DNA of 64,000 nucleotides, from contig OX457070.1 in assembly GCA_949752795.1 (NCBI GenBank), positions 37,167,185-37,231,184 of the forward strand. The letters are read 5' to 3'. The notes under the pieces are model-generated. The model was not told the origin of the DNA. It did not search any database and saw nothing but the letters and a program-made list of their open reading frames with translations. Origin of the DNA: Hyperoodon ampullatus (taxonomy: Eukaryota; Chordata; Mammalia; Artiodactyla; Ziphiidae). The translations under genes were made by a program, and so were the position numbers. This document shows, one piece after another, positions 61,851 to 64,000 of the stretch. Numbering within the stretch: position 1 is the stretch's first letter; every line of letters starts with the position of its first letter.

Positions 61851-62457
61851 TTTATACTCACAGTGACTCAACACCAGAATAATTTCTCACTTTTATAGTC
61901 AGAGAAAGACTCTGTGAATTAATTAATCTTTTTATTTGGATTTGTTAATCTTTTAAAATATGCAGAAGACTCATTTAACTTCAATACTGTATATGTCAGT
62001 ACTGGGAAAATGCTTACAAAGAAGCATGTTGGAGATGTCTTCTAAAACAATTTGATGGGACTGGCCTGTAAAACTGCTCAATGATCCACAAGCTACGAAT
62101 TTTCAAAAAAACATTAACTAGAACTATTAAATTTCCACCTGATTATCAAAGTGCTGTGGCGCTTAACTTGCTTGAACAAAATTCCCTTCAAGTCAGTCAA
62201 ATCACTAGGGTTTGTCTCTGTTGCACTCCAAGTGTGTGCAGCACCTCAACAGGAGAGTTCAGAGGGACACAAAATTCCTGTGGAACACACAGGACTACTT
62301 ATGCTCACCTTCTCTTGATACTTCTCCCTAATACATGGAACTGGCATTTCCCAAGTGAGTCCCTTAGAATGTTAACTTGGACTTGAAACAATGGTTCCAT
62401 GATCAAGTAAATTTAAGAAACATAGTTCACTTGGTTTCTTTTATTATGCTAATTTGA
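61851..62457. other. Unassigned sequence
   Basis: A 101-codon ORF at 62081-62386 has no recognised domain. Confidence 0.45.
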
Positions 62458-62765
62458 TTATTCATTCAACAAATTTTTTTTTTCAGTGTCTACTATGTTC
62501 AGGCACCGTTTGGGGGGCTTAGGATACAGGGGTGAACAAAAAGGACACACATCTCTGCTCTCACGGAACTTAAAGACAATTCGGTGAATGTAGCTTTCTC
62601 CTTCTGTTGAATTAATTCTTAGGTTAATGCTCTCTTAAGAATTAATACTTAAGTTAAATTACCAGGAATGGAACAATGAATTACATAATTAATAATTTGC
62701 AATAATAATAAGCTCTATGAAGGAAAAACCCAAAGTGCTATGGGAAGATAAAAATAAGAGGATTT
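62458..62765 (-). mobile_element. L2 3' end
   Basis: Reverse L2: attcattcaacaaattttt, gtctactatgttcaggcacc, cttaggatacaggggtgaac, then ataagctctatgaaggaaaa. Confidence 0.75.
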
Positions 62766-63194
62766 ATTAGGAACTTGGTACTAGAATCTTTTGTGGAGGG
62801 TTGCTCGCCTTGATGAGATTCTGAATCTGGCTGTGGGTAGGGAGAACTTGGTATGTTGAAAGCCCCTCCTGATGCTTCCAGTCCCTTCCATTGCCCTCCC
62901 TTTCCTTCATGAGAACCCTAAACCACACCTCAGAGCTCCATTCCTGGGCAGAGCAAAAACACAGCACAGCCAGCGGCTGTGGCCTCAGGCTCTTCCTCCC
63001 TCCCTAGGAGTTCTAGATGAGCAACAAGCAACAATGGGCCCTGAAAGCAGAGCCAAGTGATGGAAATTTAGTCAGGAGGAAGTGACTCAAGGCTCTCACC
63101 ATTAAAGACTGACATTTCCTTTAAACTTGACAACTAACTAAACTTTTTCTGAAATGTAAAAAATAACTTATTTTTGTGACAAAAACCATGACAG
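62766..63194. other. Unassigned sequence
   Basis: Slightly GC-richer than its surroundings, with a pyrimidine-rich tract and AG at 62988-63007. No exon could be supported. Confidence 0.4.
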
Positions 63195-64000
63195 TGTTCG
63201 TGATCTTTGATTCAGCAATCCCCCTCCTAGGAATTTCACTTAAGAATTAATTCAGGGCTTCCCTGGTGGCTCAGTGGTTGAGAACCCGCCTGCCAACACA
63301 GGGGACACGGGTTCAATCCCTGGTCCAGGAAGATCCCACATGCCACAGAGCAACTAAGCCCGTGCGCCACAACTACTGAGCCTGTGCTCCAGAGCCCGTG
63401 AGCCACAACTACTGAGCCCGCATGCTGCATCTACTGAAGCCCACACGCCTAGAGCCCGTGCTCCACAATAAGAGAAGCAACTGCAATGAGAAGTCCACGC
63501 ACCGCAACAAAGAGTAGCCCCCACTCACCGCAACTAGAGAAAGCCTGCGCGCAGCAACAAAGACCCAACTCAGCCAAAAATAAATAAATAAAATGAATAA
63601 ATTTATTTTTTAAAAAAAGAATTAATTCAACAGAAGAATAAAGCTACATACACCAAGTTGGTCGTTGTAATGTTAAATACAGTAACAAGGGGATAAAAGC
63701 AAACAATCTAAATATTCTACAGTTGGGAAACTGTTAGACTGTGGTATTTAACTTAGAATTATTAACTTATGGCCATTATGTCAACTGTAGAGAAATATGA
63801 AGTAACAGCAAGTAAAAGGCAGAATACAAAGTTGTACGTTAAAGAATACAAGCTATATAAAAATGGGTATGCAAAACACAAATGACAAGATTAAATGGAA
63901 AAGAGGAATCAATTTGCTAAGGTGGTAGGAAAACAGGATAGAAACCCATCATGAACTGACTTAAGCAAAAAGGAAAAAAATTCATTGGCTCAAATAACCA
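63195..64000 (+). mobile_element. Old L1 3' end, split by a SINE, running off the window
   Basis: Forward ancient L1: atctttgattcagcaatccc, ctcctaggaatttcactt, then after the SINE tgttagactgtggtatttaa and tatataaaaatgggtatgca. The element probably ends near 63,900. Confidence 0.82.
63255..63616 (+). mobile_element. CHR-family SINE, long form
   Basis: Complete, three internal modules. Perfect 13-bp target duplication aagaattaattca at 63242-63254 and 63617-63629. Confidence 0.98.

Overview
This window is mammalian nuclear DNA, almost certainly from a cetacean. The main evidence is about 26 copies of the tRNA-Glu-derived CHR SINE, including the short GC-rich form typical of whales and dolphins. 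Artiodactyl-type L1 LINEs occur alongside the older layers all placental mammals share (MIR, L2, MaLR and ERV-L LTRs, MER5-type hAT, Tigger). I recognised no BovB or Bov-A2, the common ruminant repeats, which also favours a cetacean. The species call is inference; the repeats are read directly.

I could not identify one intact protein-coding gene. Nearly all open reading frames are translations of repeats. The best evidence of a host gene is a CpG island at about 35,100-35,950, just after a SINE. It has GC boxes, two matches to the interferon-stimulated response element (ISRE), one NF-kB consensus site and a candidate exon-1 splice donor. It looks like an interferon-responsive promoter reading rightward; I cannot name the gene. 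The 28 kb downstream would then be largely first intron.

Layout. 1-1,250: a MER5-type hAT remnant split by an L1 3' end and a mariner-type hairpin. 2.3-8 kb: old L1, an LTR, MIR and SINEs. 8.9-11.5 kb: four SINEs, three in the same direction. 11.5-20 kb: MIR, L1, L2 and long unassigned stretches. 20.1-22.3 kb: a decayed ERV-L-like provirus fragment with integrase and terminal dUTPase-like remnants. 22.6-31 kb: L2, MIR, hAT and SINE insertions, ending in an L1/SINE inverted composite inside an old L1. 31.5-34.7 kb: Tigger, a MaLR LTR, MIR and a SINE. 35.1-35.95 kb: the CpG-island promoter. 39.4-45.3 kb: a full-length but disabled L1 inside an older L1. 46.7-52.9 kb: L1 fragments, including two ORF2 segments head to head with a MaLR LTR in one arm. 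53.4-55.3 kb: an L2 split by a SINE and an L1. 55.3-64 kb: more SINEs, L2 and old L1.

What is readable is mostly insertion history. Many SINEs keep 8-19 bp target-site duplications, so nesting order can be worked out. I did not find a new gene system. The items most worth checking are the CpG-island promoter, the composite L1/SINE insertion, the head-to-head L1 junction, the mariner hairpin and an unassigned degenerate tandem block at 48.2-48.6 kb.
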